Source of the DNA: Pseudoalteromonas sp. MEBiC 03607
GTDB lineage: Bacteria > Pseudomonadota > Gammaproteobacteria > Enterobacterales > Alteromonadaceae
Assembly (NCBI RefSeq): GCF_004792295.1
Contig: NZ_SRRY01000001.1
Coordinates: 1,436,501-1,500,500 of the forward strand
Direction of reading: 5' to 3'
DNA: 64,000 nt
A program made the translations under genes and the position numbers. Within the stretch, counting starts at the first letter, position 1. Every line of letters begins with the position of its first letter. The notes beneath the pieces were generated by a model. That model made no database searches. It had not been told where the DNA came from and saw only the letters and a list, made by a program, of their open reading frames with translations. Positions 11,036 to 19,960 of this stretch are shown in pieces.

Positions 11036-12262
11036 ATGAATGAGATTTTCTTAGGCGTTGGTGTTTTCATCGCTATCGTTGTTATTTTAGTTTTAGTTAT
11101 CATTGGTGCTAAATCTAAATTAGTAGCAAGCGGCGATATCACCATCGGTATTAATGGCGACCCAGAAAAAGCTATTACAACATCAGCAGGTAGCAAGCTA
11201 TTAGGCGCGCTAGCTGATTCAGGTATCTTCGTTTCATCTGCGTGTGGTGGCGGTGGCTCTTGTGGTCAGTGTCGTGTACACATCAAAGAAGGTGGCGGTG
11301 ATATCTTACCAACAGAACTTGATCACATCTCTAAAGGTGAAGCTCGTGAAGGCTGCCGTTTAGCGTGTCAGGTAAATGTTAAAAACGACATGGAAATTGA
11401 ACTTGAAGAGTCAATTTTCGGTGTTAAAAAGTGGGATTGTACGGTTATCTCTAACGATAACAAAGCGACATTCATCAAGGAACTTAAACTACAAATTCCT
11501 GATGGTGAGTCTGTACCATTCCGTGCAGGTGGTTATATTCAAATTGAAGCACCAGCGCACCACGTTAAATATGCTGACTTCGATATTCCTGAAGAGTATC
11601 GTGGCGACTGGAACCACTTCGGTTTCTTCGATCTGGAGTCTAAAGTAGACGAAGAAACAATTCGTGCATACTCAATGGCTAACTACCCAGAAGAAGAAGG
11701 CATCATCATGCTTAACGTGCGTATCGCTACGCCGCCACCAAGAGACCTAAGCCTTCCATGTGGTAAAATGTCTTCGTACATTTGGTCACTTAAAGCAGGT
11801 GATAAAGTGACTATTTCTGGTCCATTCGGTGAGTTCTTCGCGAAAGACACTGATGCAGAAATGGTATTCGTAGGTGGTGGTGCAGGTATGGCACCAATGC
11901 GTTCACATATCTTTGACCAACTTAAGCGTTTAAAATCTAAGCGTAAGATGAGTTTCTGGTATGGTGCACGTTCTAAGCGTGAAATGTTCTACGTAGAAGA
12001 TTTTGATGGCTTAGCTGCAGAAAACGATAACTTCGTATGGCACACAGCACTGTCTGATCCACAACCAGAAGATAACTGGGAAGGTTACACAGGCTTCATC
12101 CATAACGTACTTTATGAAAACTACTTGAAAGATCATGAAGCGCCTGAAGATTGTGAGTTCTACATGTGTGGTCCTCCAATGATGAACGCGGCTGTTATCA
12201 ACATGCTAAAAGATCTTGGTGTAGAAGACGAAAACATCTTATTAGATGACTTCGGTGGCTAA
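11036..12262 (+). CDS. nqrF: Na+-NQR subunit F (NADH dehydrogenase, 2Fe-2S/FAD)
   Basis: NqrF is the 408-residue NADH entry subunit. It has one N-terminal membrane helix, a ferredoxin-type 2Fe-2S domain with the cysteine cluster [12 protein letters not shown] (about residues 69-80) plus a later Cys in GCRLACQ, then an FAD domain (RAYSMANYP) and an NADH domain ([14 protein letters not shown], ending [12 protein letters not shown]). Electrons pass from NADH through FAD and the cluster to the membrane subunits. It is the last operon gene before a strong terminator at 12301. Confidence 0.96.
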   Translation: MNEIFLGVGVFIAIVVILVLVIIGAKSKLVASGDITIGINGDPEKAITTSAGSKLLGALADSGIFVSSACGGGGSCGQCRVHIKEGGGDILPTELDHISKGEAREGCRLACQVNVKNDMEIELEESIFGVKKWDCTVISNDNKATFIKELKLQIPDGESVPFRAGGYIQIEAPAHHVKYADFDIPEEYRGDWNHFGFFDLESKVDEETIRAYSMANYPEEEGIIMLNVRIATPPPRDLSLPCGKMSSYIWSLKAGDKVTISGPFGEFFAKDTDAEMVFVGGGAGMAPMRSHIFDQLKRLKSKRKMSFWYGARSKREMFYVEDFDGLAAENDNFVWHTALSDPQPEDNWEGYTGFIHNVLYENYLKDHEAPEDCEFYMCGPPMMNAAVINMLKDLGVEDENILLDDFGG

Positions 12263-12300
12263 CACCATACACAAAACAATAAGTTTTGGTTAGAATACAG

Positions 12301-12334
12301 GCCTCGTAGCACACAGTGTTACGAGGCTTTTTTA
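12301..12334 (+). terminator. Rho-independent terminator of the nqr operon
   Basis: The stem gcctcgta (12301-12308) pairs with tacgaggc (12320-12327) and is followed by a run of seven T. It lies about 38 bp after nqrF, separating the structural genes from apbE. Confidence 0.85.
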
Positions 12335-12375
12335 TTTCTATACCTACATTGCGTGGTATCCAAAAGGTGAATGCT

Positions 12376-13407
12376 ATGAATAGAGTGTTTTATCGCCAAG
12401 GTTTGATGGCCTTTTTTCTACTAACTATTACTTTACTCATGGCTGGTTGCAGCCAAGCAGATAAGGTCGAAGAGCTTTATTTTGAAGGTAAGACAATGGG
12501 TACCACCTATCACATAAAGGTGTACGCTGAGTCTTCAAAAATTGCAGGTATTGATTTACACCCTGAAATTAAGCAAGTGCTTAAAGATGTAAATCAATCT
12601 ATGTCGACTTACATTCCAGATTCAGAAATTAATCAGTTTAACCAGTTACCAGCAGGGCAGGTGATGCCAATTAGCGCTGATTTTAGAAACGTGGTAGCTG
12701 AATCAATCCGCCTTGGCGAATCAACAAAAACGTTAGATGTCACTATGGGGCCACTTATTGACTTGTGGGGTTTTGGCCCAGATAAAAAGCCAACTAAACG
12801 CCCAAGTGATGAAGCATTGGCTGCAATGGTTGCTAAGATTGGTGTTGATAAGCTCGAACTTACTGATGCAGGTTTGATGAAAACAATAGATGGTTTAGAG
12901 CTATCGTTTTCCGCTACAGCCAAAGGCTATGGTATTGATAAAGTCGCTGAAGTGATAGAAAGCCATGGTCTGACAAATTATATGGTTGAAATTGGTGGTG
13001 AGCTTCGTGTATCGGGTATTAAGCCTGATAACATCACGTGGAAAATTGCAATTGAACAGCCTGATGCTGAGCCAGGCGTTCGTAAAGTGCATAAAGTGAT
13101 TGAGCCTGGTACCAATGGTATTGCGACATCAGGTGATTACCGAATTTTTTACGAAATGGATGGTGTCACATATAGCCACCTAATTGATCCTGTAACAGGT
13201 ATGCCTAGTCGTCATGACCTAGTATCAGTTACAGTGTTGCACCCATCAGCAATGACTGCAGATGGCCTAGCCACAGCGCTTACAGTAATGGGCATGGAGC
13301 GCGCGCAAAAATATGCTGAAGAACATGATTTGCCAGTGTATTTAATTGGTAAGTCAGACAATGGCTTAGTAACTTATTCAAGCCCTGCATTTAAACCTTA
13401 TTTGTAG
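12376..13407 (+). CDS. apbE: FAD:protein FMN transferase ApbE
   Basis: A 343-residue ApbE lipoprotein that transfers FMN from FAD onto the SGAT threonines of NqrB and NqrC. The ATG at 12376 has an aaggtga site and gives a normal signal sequence with lipobox LLMAGC (Cys near residue 25), so this start is preferred over the longer frame. Family marks are GKTMGTTYHIKVY, VMPISADF, LWGFGPDKKP, SATAKGYGIDKVAE and YSHLIDPVTGMPSRH. Its place between nqrF and nqrM fits its role in NQR assembly in the periplasm. Confidence 0.93.
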   Translation: MNRVFYRQGLMAFFLLTITLLMAGCSQADKVEELYFEGKTMGTTYHIKVYAESSKIAGIDLHPEIKQVLKDVNQSMSTYIPDSEINQFNQLPAGQVMPISADFRNVVAESIRLGESTKTLDVTMGPLIDLWGFGPDKKPTKRPSDEALAAMVAKIGVDKLELTDAGLMKTIDGLELSFSATAKGYGIDKVAEVIESHGLTNYMVEIGGELRVSGIKPDNITWKIAIEQPDAEPGVRKVHKVIEPGTNGIATSGDYRIFYEMDGVTYSHLIDPVTGMPSRHDLVSVTVLHPSAMTADGLATALTVMGMERAQKYAEEHDLPVYLIGKSDNGLVTYSSPAFKPYL

Positions 13408-13485
13408 CAGGGCAAGAAGCAGTTTATAATGCATACAGCCCAACAGGTTGGGCTTGATTTAATTGCTGACGATAGGGGCAAAGCA

Positions 13486-13698
13486 ATGTCACTTTTTCTT
13501 CTTACATTTGGTCTACTTATTTTAATTGTGGCAGCGATGGCTGTCGGCATGATTGTGCAAAAGAAATCTATGGCCAGTAGTTGTGGTGGTCTAGGCGCTG
13601 TTGGTATCGACAAAGCTTGCGACTGCGACGACCCATGTGACAAGCGTAAAAAGCGCATGGCTAAAGAACAAGCTTGGAAAGAGAATCAAATTCTTTAA
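13486..13698 (+). CDS. nqrM: NQR maturation protein NqrM
   Basis: A 70-residue DUF539 protein, matching NqrM, which is needed in Vibrio to insert iron into the NqrD/NqrE centre. It has one N-terminal membrane helix (residues 3-24) and a cytoplasmic or periplasmic tail with four cysteines at C33, C45, C47 and C51 (SSCGG, KACDCDDPC). The ATG at 13486 is chosen because a taggggcaaag site precedes it and the length fits; the longer frame from 13429 adds an unrelated N-terminus. It closes the NQR assembly set with apbE. Confidence 0.92.
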   Translation: MSLFLLTFGLLILIVAAMAVGMIVQKKSMASSCGGLGAVGIDKACDCDDPCDKRKKRMAKEQAWKENQIL

Positions 13699-13703
13699 TC
13701 ACG

Positions 13704-13728
13704 AAAAAGCGCCTTGAGGCGCTTTTTT
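13704..13728 (+). terminator. Rho-independent terminator after nqrM
   Basis: The stem aaaaagcgcc (13704-13713) and ggcgcttttt (13718-13727) close a TTGA loop with a T-run. It lies just after the nqrM stop. Confidence 0.85.
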
Positions 13729-13746
13729 AATGCCTAAATTTTACAA

Positions 13747-13785
13747 GGACAGTCACTGTTAAATATATTTTACTTAGACAATCAT
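13747..13785. repeat. GGACAGTCAC repeat with a degenerate second copy
   Basis: GGACAGTCAC is at 13747-13756, and a weaker copy (AGACAATCAT, 13776-13785) follows at a 29-bp period. It lies between nqrM and the 3' end of the fucosidase gene. Confidence 0.5.
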
Positions 13786-13815
13786 ATTTGATTTTAAGCC
13801 TTAGCTCTTAAGAAG

Positions 13816-15171
13816 TTAATCATTTAACTTTAACTCGATGACTTGAACGTATTCTTCATTATTAAACTGCAAACCTTCTAAAGTAATTGCGCCCTCAAAT
13901 TGTTTAAAGTTAACTGGTTTTGAGGTTCTTAAATTAGTTGCATACTTGATGGGAGTTGCAAGCTCAATGCTCAATGTATCTGCTTGCCAGTTAAGAATAT
14001 GAATAAAAATACTCTCATCATTATGGGTACTAACTCCCCAGTTTTGCGGGGAAATAGGGCCGCCTCGAGTACCGTATATACTCTTACCGAACACCTTGAG
14101 CCACTGGCCGATTTCTGCAAAAGTTTTTAGGTTTTCTGGTTGGATCTTGCCGTTAGGCATAGGCCCAGTATTTAGTAAATAATTAGAGTTTCTTCCTGCG
14201 GCACTTACTAAGGTTTGTACGAGCTCTTTAGTCGTCTTGTAATTATCATCAGTTAAACTGAACCCCCAGCTACCGTTCATTGTTTGTGCCATTTCTAAAG
14301 GTAATTCACCTAATCGTTCTTGATTAGTAGGCAGCTGTTGTTCAAAGCCCTGATAATCCTCTCCCGGAACAGTAAATCTGTGATGGTTATTTACGATTAA
14401 GGTTGCTGGTTGTAGTTCATGGATCATTTTATAAGTGCGTTGTAGTTGCCAGTTATCCCAATTTTGAGAGTCTTCTTGGTCCCACCAACCATCAAACCAA
14501 ATACCACCAATTGGCCCATATTGAGTTAAAAGCTCTTTTAGTTGTGCATCTTGAAATTGCAGGTATTTTTCCCAGTCACCACTTTTTTCTCGCTTAGTGT
14601 AATGGCCTGTTCGGCCCCATGGGTAGTAATCTGGGTGATGCCAATCAAGCTGAGAGTAGTAAAAGAAAAGTTGTAAACCATGTTTATGAGCTGAATTAGC
14701 TAGCTCTTTTATAGGGTCTTTTTTATAAGGTGTACTATCGACTATATCAAAATTAGATACTTTACTATCGTACATAGCAAACCCATCATGATGCTTTGAA
14801 GTAATAACGATATACTTTGCTCCAGCATCTTTAAACGCCTTAACCCACTGTTCTGCATCGAAACCAGTTGGGTTAAAAAACTCAGCCAAACGCTGATACT
14901 TAGGGCCTGAAATACGTAAATCTTCCATGATCCACTCGGCTCCATAGGGGCTTCCTACACCACCAAGCTGACTGTACAGTCCCCAGTGCAAAAAGATGCC
15001 AAACTTATTATCTTGAAAACGTTCTCGAGCTTTTAAGTTTTCAGGGGCGGGAGTGTACGCTTGGGCTTTACTAGGTTCAATTGCGACGCCTGTCCCAGCA
15101 TGCCCTACACTTGAAAATACAAGCAGTACTAATATCAGCAAGCAATTTAATTTATTCACTGTATACCTCAT
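13816..15171 (-). CDS. Secreted GH29 alpha-L-fucosidase
   Basis: A 451-residue glycoside hydrolase family 29 enzyme that cleaves alpha-linked L-fucose from glycans. A signal peptide (residues 1 to about 25, ending GHA) predicts export. Family blocks are FGIFLHWGLYS (residues 58-68), TSKHHDGFAMYDS (125-137), YYSQLDWHHPDYYPW (171-185) and GGIWFDGWWDQE, where D227 is the expected nucleophile. It is a single gene without a transporter or sulfatase nearby, so it probably trims algal or animal fucosides outside the cytoplasm. GGACAGTCAC repeats flank it on both sides and a transposase gene sits upstream, so recent arrival is possible. Confidence 0.9.
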   Translation of the reverse strand: MRYTVNKLNCLLILVLLVFSSVGHAGTGVAIEPSKAQAYTPAPENLKARERFQDNKFGIFLHWGLYSQLGGVGSPYGAEWIMEDLRISGPKYQRLAEFFNPTGFDAEQWVKAFKDAGAKYIVITSKHHDGFAMYDSKVSNFDIVDSTPYKKDPIKELANSAHKHGLQLFFYYSQLDWHHPDYYPWGRTGHYTKREKSGDWEKYLQFQDAQLKELLTQYGPIGGIWFDGWWDQEDSQNWDNWQLQRTYKMIHELQPATLIVNNHHRFTVPGEDYQGFEQQLPTNQERLGELPLEMAQTMNGSWGFSLTDDNYKTTKELVQTLVSAAGRNSNYLLNTGPMPNGKIQPENLKTFAEIGQWLKVFGKSIYGTRGGPISPQNWGVSTHNDESIFIHILNWQADTLSIELATPIKYATNLRTSKPVNFKQFEGAITLEGLQFNNEEYVQVIELKLND

Positions 15172-15296
15172 AAACTAGGTTCTTTACTTAAAGGTAGCAG
15201 GAAATCATTTAGCGAAAAGTAAAGCAATTATGCATATTCGAAGGTTTTATATATGCAAAAGCATAGGATTACGACGTTAAAAGTAAAACTCATTTA

Positions 15297-15338
15297 CACG
15301 GACAGTCACTTTTATCTCACGGACAGTCACTTTTATCT
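15297..15338. repeat. Perfect 21-bp tandem repeat carrying GGACAGTCAC
   Basis: The 21-bp unit at 15297-15317 is repeated exactly and head to tail at 15318-15338. Each unit contains GGACAGTCAC followed by TTTTATCT. It lies 88 bp before the RAYT start, where REP-like elements of these transposases are often found. Confidence 0.8.
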
Positions 15339-15425
15339 ATTAACTTATTCTTGCGGCAAAAAAGATTTTGTCTACACTTTAGTTACAGCTAATGCATTTC
15401 AAATTATCAGTTCAAGGAGTGGACG

Positions 15426-16403
15426 ATGGCTTTAGCAAGGAAGCGGCAAATCTGTTTGTCGAATACTAAGTATTATCACTGTGTATCCCGTTGTGTTAGA
15501 CGCGCCTTTCTATGCGGAGAAGATGCCCTCACAGGTAAATCATATGAACACCGCCGAGGATGGGTTGAAGTGCGCCTGTTTGTTCTCGCAAAGGTATTTT
15601 GTATTGATGTGTGTGCTTATGCCGTAATGAGTAATCATACTCATGTAGTGCTTTATGTTGATGATAAAAAAGCAAATAGGTTATCTGATAAGGCTATTCT
15701 TTTACGCTGGTATAAGCTCAGTAAAATGACGCCTTTAGGTCAAAAATTTCTTCATGGTGAGCCGTTAAGTGACGGCCAACAAGCCTTCTTAAATAAAGAG
15801 GTTGCAGAATACAGAGCCCGCCTTTCGAGCATTAGTTGGTTCATGCGAATGCTTAATGAGTATATTGCCAGATGTGCAAATAAAGAAGATGAGTGTACAG
15901 GGCACTTTTGGGAAGGGCGTTTTAAGAGCCAAGCATTACTTGATGAATCAGCGCTTTTAGCGTGCATGGCATATGTTGATTTAAACCCCGTTCGTGCAAA
16001 AGCTGCGAGTACCCCAGAGCAATCTGATTATACTAGTATTAAAAAACGATGCCAAAGCGTGAAGGAATCAAAGCAGCCTAAGCTACTTGCTCGTTTTGTT
16101 GGTGGAATGAACAAGTATAAATCAAAGGGAATACCTTTTGAGTTAGAGTCATACCTGTTGCTTGTGGAGCAAACTGGGCGTTGTATTGGTACGGATAAGC
16201 CCGGATATATAAAACATCATTTACCTTCTATCCTTAAAAGGCTGAATTTCGAACCGGAAAACTGGTTAACGTTAACAACTCAGTTTGAAAACTTATTTCA
16301 TGGAGCTGCAGGTCGAGTAGCTGCTATTGAAAATTATTGCAGTAAAACTGCTCGTAAGCGACGAAGTAACCTAACAAGCTGTAAGTTATTACTTGCTAGT
16401 TAA
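15426..16403 (+). CDS. REP-associated tyrosine transposase (RAYT, Y1/HUH family)
   Basis: A 325-residue single-strand transposase of the Y1 HUH superfamily. The metal-binding histidine pair is H71-x-H73 in MSNHTHVVLY, and the likely catalytic tyrosine is Y146 in MRMLNEYIARC, followed by GHFWEGRFKSQALLD and AYVDLNPVRA. These are the standard RAYT blocks. Family members act on short REP-type repeats in the genome and are usually single-copy, domesticated-looking genes without IS ends. A strong aaggag site precedes the ATG. The protein has a C-terminal extension of about 110 residues after the core. GGACAGTCAC repeats directly upstream are the candidate substrate. Confidence 0.88.
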   Translation: MALARKRQICLSNTKYYHCVSRCVRRAFLCGEDALTGKSYEHRRGWVEVRLFVLAKVFCIDVCAYAVMSNHTHVVLYVDDKKANRLSDKAILLRWYKLSKMTPLGQKFLHGEPLSDGQQAFLNKEVAEYRARLSSISWFMRMLNEYIARCANKEDECTGHFWEGRFKSQALLDESALLACMAYVDLNPVRAKAASTPEQSDYTSIKKRCQSVKESKQPKLLARFVGGMNKYKSKGIPFELESYLLLVEQTGRCIGTDKPGYIKHHLPSILKRLNFEPENWLTLTTQFENLFHGAAGRVAAIENYCSKTARKRRSNLTSCKLLLAS

Positions 16404-16577
16404 TCTTAAATTTCTCTCGACTTTTATTTTTTGCAAACTCTTGCAGCTAATTTGTGCTTTTAATTCTCATAAAGCTAAATCTTTTATATTGGTTTTTATT
16501 ATTAGATTAAGCTAATAGGGCGCTTTGCCTGCACAGCTATTATTTTAGGTTACAAATTTAAGGTATTTGGAGATTTA

Positions 16578-16606
16578 ACAGGCACTTTTAACAGTGCCTG
16601 TCTTTT
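16578..16606 (+). terminator. Terminator between RAYT and carboxypeptidase genes
   Basis: The stem acaggcact (16578-16586) pairs with agtgcctgt (16593-16601), followed by cttttt. It lies between the convergent RAYT and M14 genes and could serve the rightward transcript. The preceding 170 bp (16404-16577) shows no gene. Confidence 0.7.
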
Positions 16607-16616
16607 TAAATCGTGT

Positions 16617-17972
16617 TTAATCTAAATTAATTAGCTCAGCCCCTAAGACTGCGTACTTATTTTTGCCATTTGCTTGTAAGAAAAAGGCGGCAGGTGCATG
16701 AAGTGAAGGTATTGATGTAAATACACTTTTGCATGCGTAAACTGGCCAATTTGTGGCGTTTTCTAGCATATTAATATCGCCAGAAAAGCAACTATACCCT
16801 TGTATTAAAAGCTCTTTATATTTGCTTTCTGTAAGCGTTAACGACTCATTTAAAACAAAGCTGTTACCTACTTTAAAGTTCAGGCTGCTTGCATCTAAAC
16901 TCGTGTAACCTTGGCGGATACTGCTTATATCACCCAATTCTTTAATTATGGGTGACTGTCCTTTGTTATTGACTGCAATATCTATCTGGTAATCACCTAG
17001 CTCACTATTTACTGTTACATCGTCTATTAATAAGTCGACCCAATTGTCTTTAGCGTTAAATGGAATGGAGTGGTACTGGGCTATTTTCGCGTTTTTCCAT
17101 GCTCCCGTAGTTAACGAATCGATTGCATTCTTATATAAAACACGGTTAACCTTGCGGGCTATTTGTCGGTTTGGATCGTTTGGGTAAGCGCCTGATTCAA
17201 TTAATATAGTTCGGATCCCTTTTTCTGAAAAGGTATCGCCAAAACTGCGGAAAGAGTAACTGTCGTTGTACTTTCCTAAGTGCCCTGGGATCATTGTTTC
17301 AACCGATTTGGCTAAATGGGCAATAAACTGCATAGCCTCACCACGACTTTTATTTACTTCTCTTGCTTCATTATAGGCGGGTGCTAGCACTGAAATGGTG
17401 GCTTGTTTTCCCATTTTACCTGCACCGTAATATGCATTTTGATCATGTAAATTAAAGCCAAAGTCAGGTTTAAATTCATTTGCAACAGTCATGAGTATTT
17501 GCCCTTCTTTTGTGCGAAGAGCTTTAGCGTCACGATTTAAATCAATGCCTTGAGCATTATGACGAGTTTGCATTGCAGCGCCATCTGGATTAACCATAGG
17601 GATGATGAGAAGGGTTATTTTCTGCTGCCAGCTAGTAAGCCACTTTGCATTTTCATCGGCAGTTATAAAGCTTAAAAAGTCCATTAGCGCGGCAGTTGCT
17701 GTGTTTTCGTCGCCGTGCATTTGGCTCCACATCATCACTTTGATTGGGCCGTTGCCGATTTTAAGAGAATTAAGTGCCTGTCCTTGGAATGAGGTGCCGA
17801 TTTGTTTTAGTGTAACGCTTGAGTGCTTTGCTGCGCTTTTTAAGTAAGGTTCTATATCGGCGTAGTAAATAGCAGGTTTGTTCAAGCCGCTCGCTACGGT
17901 GTCTTCAATCGTATTTGCGAGTGTACTGGTACTTAATGTTAAAAGGACTGCTGCGAGTGCATGTTGACGCAT
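16617..17972 (-). CDS. Secreted M14 family zinc carboxypeptidase
   Basis: A 451-residue metallopeptidase of family M14. The signal peptide (about residues 1-19, ending TLA) predicts export. The zinc site is visible as H-x2-E in QMHGDENTA (about residues 85-93) and the later His in FNLHDQ (about 199). NPDGAAMQTRHN and GIDLNRDAK form the substrate pocket, and ILIESGAYP holds the likely catalytic Glu. The C-terminal third is beta-rich and of unclear role. It probably degrades peptides in the periplasm or outside. The GGACAGTCAC core occurs inside the gene at 16952-16961 (coding KGQSP). Confidence 0.88.
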   Translation of the reverse strand: MRQHALAAVLLTLSTSTLANTIEDTVASGLNKPAIYYADIEPYLKSAAKHSSVTLKQIGTSFQGQALNSLKIGNGPIKVMMWSQMHGDENTATAALMDFLSFITADENAKWLTSWQQKITLLIIPMVNPDGAAMQTRHNAQGIDLNRDAKALRTKEGQILMTVANEFKPDFGFNLHDQNAYYGAGKMGKQATISVLAPAYNEAREVNKSRGEAMQFIAHLAKSVETMIPGHLGKYNDSYSFRSFGDTFSEKGIRTILIESGAYPNDPNRQIARKVNRVLYKNAIDSLTTGAWKNAKIAQYHSIPFNAKDNWVDLLIDDVTVNSELGDYQIDIAVNNKGQSPIIKELGDISSIRQGYTSLDASSLNFKVGNSFVLNESLTLTESKYKELLIQGYSCFSGDINMLENATNWPVYACKSVFTSIPSLHAPAAFFLQANGKNKYAVLGAELINLD

Positions 17973-18241
17973 AATTATCTCTTTTATTCTTTGTTTTGAT
18001 GATTTGTAGAATATTATATTTAAACTGGTTTGGCTAATCCTTGTTCAGTATTAAAGCTTTGATTGCTACTGAGTAAGTGTGTGTTTAATCCTTGTTTATA
18101 TGTCATTTTCTTTTTATTCATTGCTTTTTGCTATATAAAATACACTTTTAATTTTAACTACTTAGCTTTGATAAATTGCTTTTTTTACAGCTCATTAGCA
18201 ATTAGCTAAACAACACTTAACCTTGTGCTGTTAATTTCTAC
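17973..18241. other. AT-rich spacer without recognisable features
   Basis: The gap from the carboxypeptidase start to the next gene is 415 bp. This first 269 bp is very AT-rich and should carry the leftward carboxypeptidase promoter. No gene, repeat or hairpin of note was found here; the structured part begins at 18242. Confidence 0.4.
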
Positions 18242-18298
18242 TTGTACCGTCTGTTGACTTTGTTATACTCCACATCGAAATTTCAGTAATTACTGAAA
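18242..18298 (+). promoter_or_regulatory. Predicted promoter with perfect 18-bp palindrome
   Basis: A sigma-70-like promoter, TTGTAC (18242-18247) and TATACT (18264-18269) with 16-bp spacing, is followed 11 bp later by the perfect palindrome TTTCAGTAATTACTGAAA (18281-18298). The position, just past the expected transcription start, suits a repressor operator. The cognate regulator is not recognised. Confidence 0.5.
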
Positions 18299-18323
18299 CT
18301 TTATTGATGAAGATCATGTTACC

Positions 18324-18360
18324 GCATTTAAAAATAGGGTAAGCCGCTTACCCAAAATGC
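18324..18360 (+). promoter_or_regulatory. Stem-loop in the 5' leader of the orphan membrane gene
   Basis: An inner stem gggtaagc/gcttaccc (18337-18344 with 18346-18353) sits inside an outer stem gcattt/aaatgc (18324-18329 with 18355-18360). No T-run follows, so it is not a usual terminator. It ends about 27 bp before the TTG start codon and could affect message stability or translation. Confidence 0.5.
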
Positions 18361-18387
18361 AGTAAAAGCGATAAAAAGGCGTGAGTT

Positions 18388-18807
18388 TTGCGAGCAATTA
18401 GTCAGTCACAAGGTGTCAAACAGTCTAGCTTAGCTAGATTGCAGTTGGCTGCGCGTGCGTTTTTTGCTGGTAAAGAGCTAATGTCAGTTTTAGCCTTGTT
18501 GCTGATTAATTCAGCCATGCTAATCAACGGCACAGTAGAAGATGCTCAAGGGCTAAGAAGCTTATTAAGCGAAGGTGCTTTATACGAAACACCGTTGCTT
18601 AATGTGTTGAGTTTTTTAGCTTACCCTGTGGTATCTTGCCAATTACTTATTGGTTTATGCTGGTTGGTCTTCCATTTCTTCCCTGCGCGTCGTGCAGGTG
18701 TCATTTTACGTAAAGCGGCCTTCGCTGCGCGTGAAACGATAAAGTCTTTAGTAGTACACAGCGCTCATGGCTGTCGTGCTCCTCCTCGTGTAAGTGGTTG
18801 TCTGTAA
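18388..18807 (+). CDS. Unrecognised small membrane protein
   Basis: A 139-residue protein that I do not recognise. It has a basic N-terminus, two hydrophobic segments (about residues 33-48 and 72-95), then an Arg/Lys-rich stretch and a tail VHSAHGCRAPPRVSGCL with two Cys and two His, which may bind a metal or be redox-active. The start is a TTG with aaaggcg upstream; an in-frame ATG at 18481 would remove the first 31 residues. It lies 236 bp before cyoA in the same direction. The promoter, palindrome and structured leader argue that it is a real regulated gene. Confidence 0.55.
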   Translation: MRAISQSQGVKQSSLARLQLAARAFFAGKELMSVLALLLINSAMLINGTVEDAQGLRSLLSEGALYETPLLNVLSFLAYPVVSCQLLIGLCWLVFHFFPARRAGVILRKAAFAARETIKSLVVHSAHGCRAPPRVSGCL

Positions 18808-19043
18808 ATAAGCTTTGTTGCTTAAGTTCAGCCATTTTAGTCGTTTTCTAAGTTGTCTTTACTAAGCACCTAGTGGGTTTTTTACGCCCAAATTTCAGTC
18901 AGCCAACCTAAACTCCCTCACTTTTTAGCGTGCCGATTTGTCGTGCTCGCTAGTCAGCCGAGGGATATCTGTAGCATCTGTTGCAGAAAAGCGTCGTGTT
19001 CTTATTTCGACAAGTGTTAACTTTTAGGTTGTAGGATATTCCT
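18808..19043 (+). promoter_or_regulatory. Leader region of the cyo operon
   Basis: This 236-bp gap must hold the cyo promoter unless the operon is read from the gene before. A short cacctagtgggtttttt could be a weak terminator near 18868-18884. A taggat purine stretch precedes the TTG start of cyoA. No known operator was identified. Confidence 0.35.
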
Positions 19044-19958
19044 TTGTCAATTCGAAACCTTTGTAATATTGCTCTAGCGTCTTTAGTGCTGGCCTTGTCT
19101 GGCTGTAAAGGCGGGGTACTCGATCCAAAAGGTCAAATTGGTGTCGACGAGAAGTATTTAATTATCGTAGCTACGGTGTTAATGCTGATCGTTGTAATTC
19201 CAGTTATTGCCATGACAATTTATTTTGCATGGAAATACCGTGATGGACGAGATCAAGAAATTTACGCTCCAAAGTGGGCGCATTCTAATAAGATTGAAGC
19301 TGTAGTTTGGACCATACCTATCATTATCGTTGCAATTTTAGGTGTGATCACATGGCAGTCAACGCAACAGCTTGACCCATATAAACCACTTGAGGGTAAA
19401 GGTAAGCACCTTACTGTTGAGGTTGTATCTTTGAACTGGAAATGGTTATTCATTTATCCAGAGCAAGGCATCGCCACAGTGAATGAGCTTGTTTTTCCTG
19501 CCAATGTGCCAGTGCAGTACAAGATCACCTCAGAAAGCACCATGAACTCGTTTTTCATCCCACAGCTTGGTAGCCAAATTTATTCAATGGCAGGCATGGA
19601 AACAAAGCTTCACTTAATCGCTGATGAGCCGGGTACTTTTAAAGGTTTCTCTGCTAACTACAGTGGTGCAGGTTTCACAGGTATGAAGTTCGATGCCATT
19701 GCAACAGCCACAGAAGCTGATTTCGATGCTTGGGTAAACAAAGTAAAAAATACCGGTTCTGCACTGACTAAGCAAAGCTATGTTGAACTTGCAAAACCAA
19801 GTGAATACGACCCAGTTAAATACTTTGCCAGCGTAGATAAAGATATGTTCCATTCAATCGTAATGAAATATATGCAAGCGCATGGCTCTCACGGTGCAAT
19901 GCAACACGCTATGCCAGAGCACTCAGCTCATAAAAAGCACAGCGAGGACGAGGAATAA
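19044..19958 (+). CDS. cyoA: Cytochrome bo ubiquinol oxidase subunit II
   Basis: A 304-residue CyoA lipoprotein. The signal sequence ends at LALSGC (Cys near residue 21), two membrane helices follow (about 40-62 and 88-105), and the periplasmic cupredoxin domain contains [13 protein letters not shown] and [19 protein letters not shown]. The Cys ligands of a copper-A site are absent, which marks a quinol oxidase rather than a cytochrome c oxidase. The start is TTG at 19044. The His-rich C-terminus ([17 protein letters not shown]) is unusual and could bind metal. cyoB starts 2 bp downstream. Confidence 0.95.
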   Translation: MSIRNLCNIALASLVLALSGCKGGVLDPKGQIGVDEKYLIIVATVLMLIVVIPVIAMTIYFAWKYRDGRDQEIYAPKWAHSNKIEAVVWTIPIIIVAILGVITWQSTQQLDPYKPLEGKGKHLTVEVVSLNWKWLFIYPEQGIATVNELVFPANVPVQYKITSESTMNSFFIPQLGSQIYSMAGMETKLHLIADEPGTFKGFSANYSGAGFTGMKFDAIATATEADFDAWVNKVKNTGSALTKQSYVELAKPSEYDPVKYFASVDKDMFHSIVMKYMQAHGSHGAMQHAMPEHSAHKKHSEDEE

Positions 19959-19960
19959 TC

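Noticed and set aside
13429..13485. N-terminal extension of NqrM
   Set aside because: The family length and the Shine-Dalgarno both point to the ATG at 13486.
15297..15338. Short CRISPR array
   Set aside because: The two units are directly adjacent with no spacers, and there are no cas genes in the window.
15253..15435. 60-codon ORF upstream of the RAYT gene
   Set aside because: It is created by the 21-bp tandem repeat (its repeated TDSHFYL is a multiple-of-three artefact) and overlaps the RAYT start; no ribosome-binding site supports it.
15426..16403. Complete insertion sequence around the RAYT gene
   Set aside because: No terminal inverted repeats or target duplications were found; RAYTs are not carried on classical IS elements.
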